From the NCBI RefSeq assembly GCF_000619945.1, contig NZ_JHVC01000036.1, forward strand, positions 1-22,676: a DNA stretch of 22,676 nucleotides, written 5' to 3'. This DNA comes from Clostridium lundense DSM 17049 (lineage in GTDB: Bacteria > Bacillota > Clostridia > Clostridiales > Clostridiaceae). The notes under the pieces were generated by a model that saw only the letters and a program-made list of their open reading frames with translations, did not search any database and had not been told where the DNA came from. Made by a program: the position numbers and the translations under genes. Positions 21,805-22,676 of the stretch are shown here, one piece after another (the stretch's first letter is position 1; every line of letters starts with the position of its first letter).

Positions 21805-22557
21805 ATGAACAAATCAAAATATCTAGAAAAATTAACAGAAGAATGCAGTGAAATAAGAAAAATTATTGCTAAAAAAACACTGTATGTTACCATTTTACTT
21901 ATAGTAATATCTACTATTATGTATGTAGGATTACCTTTATTAGATTCTAGGGCTGCACCTGTAGCAACTATGTTTTCATCAACTTTGGGATTTATGGGTT
22001 TTATTTTTCTTATAAGATTTTTTTCATTTTCCGGAAAAATAAAAGACAAAGTTTTGATAAAATGCGAAGATGAAATCAAAAAAAATCTTGGAGCAAATGA
22101 AACCTTTGAAACCTTTGACAATGATATAACAAATCCAGCATTTGGACAATATCTCATAAATGGTTCTAAAATATTCATTGGCCATACATTTGTCTTATTT
22201 CAAGGTTCAACTGCTAAAGGTCCATATTTCCAAATACTACGTGGAGATAACCTTGGTCAATTTGATGTACACTACTTTTCTCAAAATGGTGTTGGAACTG
22301 ATATTGGTGTAGACATTAAAGATAAGAATGGTAAATTTATACGTTCCATTATGACCTCAGATAAAGACATGTTCTATAAATTATTAAATGCTCTAGAAAA
22401 CATTAAAAGTCATGCCAATGGAGAATATATTCCAATGGAACAAGCTTTAGGTTATGAAGATAATGAATTTGTAGGAGAATTAAAAAGTAAAGTATCTGGT
22501 CACGATAGAAAAGGCTTAACTAAATTAGGTATTTTCGGAGTTATATTGAGAGTGTGA
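21805..22557 (+). CDS. Membrane protein of unknown family, 3' end truncated by an IS
   Basis: The reading frame encodes 250 residues. A charged N-terminus is followed by two membrane helices at about 25-46 (TLYVTILLIVISTIMYVGL) and 52-75. A soluble, beta-rich domain lies at about 80-235 (SKIFIGHTFVLFQGSTAKGP, then DKDMFYKLLNALENI), reminiscent of PH-like membrane-linked domains but not assigned. The frame enters the 130-bp IS repeat at 22547, so only the residues to GIFGV-I are native and the final LRV plus stop come from the IS. The native protein presumably continued with another hydrophobic segment. GGAGG lies eight bases before the ATG at 21805; an ATG at 21801 is in another frame. Function unknown, and the present copy may be inactive. 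Confidence 0.75.
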   Translation: MNKSKYLEKLTEECSEIRKIIAKKTLYVTILLIVISTIMYVGLPLLDSRAAPVATMFSSTLGFMGFIFLIRFFSFSGKIKDKVLIKCEDEIKKNLGANETFETFDNDITNPAFGQYLINGSKIFIGHTFVLFQGSTAKGPYFQILRGDNLGQFDVHYFSQNGVGTDIGVDIKDKNGKFIRSIMTSDKDMFYKLLNALENIKSHANGEYIPMEQALGYEDNEFVGELKSKVSGHDRKGLTKLGIFGVILRV

Positions 22558-22676
22558 AAGTTTTTCTGTAAATAGCTTTCTATGATAATTATTTTATAGG
22601 CATGGAGGTCATGGTAAAACTCCATGCCTTAATTACAATATAATTAACAATGAATTGCATGTCAAGAACACCCTAG
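22547..22676 (-). mobile_element. Second IS256-like copy, right end only, inverted relative to the first
   Basis: These 130 bases are the exact reverse complement of 114-243. They include the terminal GAGAGTGTGAAAGTTTTTC, the 10-bp stem (22598-22607/22620-22629) and half of the hairpin downstream of the transposase. The transposase gene itself would lie beyond the window on the minus strand. The insertion falls inside the membrane protein gene. The window ends within the repeat, a common point for an assembly break. Confidence 0.85.

Noticed and set aside
1..22676. CRISPR array, tRNA or rRNA genes, replication origin or phage attachment site
   Set aside because: No regularly spaced repeats, no cloverleaf sequence, no rRNA motifs and no integrase or DnaA-box cluster were seen.

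Overview
The window is AT-rich, low-GC Firmicute DNA. Dense short intergenic regions, strong AGGAGG-type ribosome binding sites, long A/T hairpins and the protein families present all suggest a Clostridium sensu stricto chromosome, possibly the C. botulinum/C. sporogenes group. The genus is inferred from style and gene content; there is no rRNA or marker gene.

Layout. Positions 1-243 are the right end of an IS256-like insertion sequence (transposase C-terminus, hairpins, terminal repeat). The last 130 bases (22547-22676) are the same end in inverted orientation, and they cut off the last gene of the window. Between them lie: a YmaF-like His-rich protein gene (316-597); a 46-residue small ORF (689-829); a dCache chemoreceptor (989-3004) and an XRE/TPR regulator (3214-4326) on the minus strand; an ECF-like sigma factor with its DUF4179 membrane partner (4677-6567); an orphan solute-binding lipoprotein followed by a membrane-anchored alpha/beta hydrolase (6702-9036, minus); and a LysR regulator, type A chloramphenicol acetyltransferase and AAA-like ATPase/PD-(D/E)XK protein reading in one direction (12554 down to 9237). 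A class I glutamine-amidotransferase-like hydrolase (12764-13483) is divergent from the LysR gene.

Next come a secreted protein (13522-14187) and an OmpR-type two-component system (14309-16393), then a large M28 peptidase (16831-18828), an acidic hypothetical protein, a PQQ-dehydrogenase-like beta-propeller, a DUF1963 protein and a truncated membrane protein.

How the genes work together. The clearest regulatory circuit is the two-component system. An identical 25-bp element, made of two TTGTAAAAT repeats with an 11-bp period, overlaps the -35 region both of the promoter for the two-component operon and of the promoter for the downstream secreted protein. This looks like an autoregulated system with one adjacent output. 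The two-component transcript would also begin with a leader of about 250 nt that can form three hairpins. The sigma/DUF4179 pair is a second signal-transduction unit. CAT and the ATPase-nuclease are separated by only 14 bases and probably share a transcript. I see no CRISPR array, no tRNA or rRNA gene and no recognised riboswitch class.
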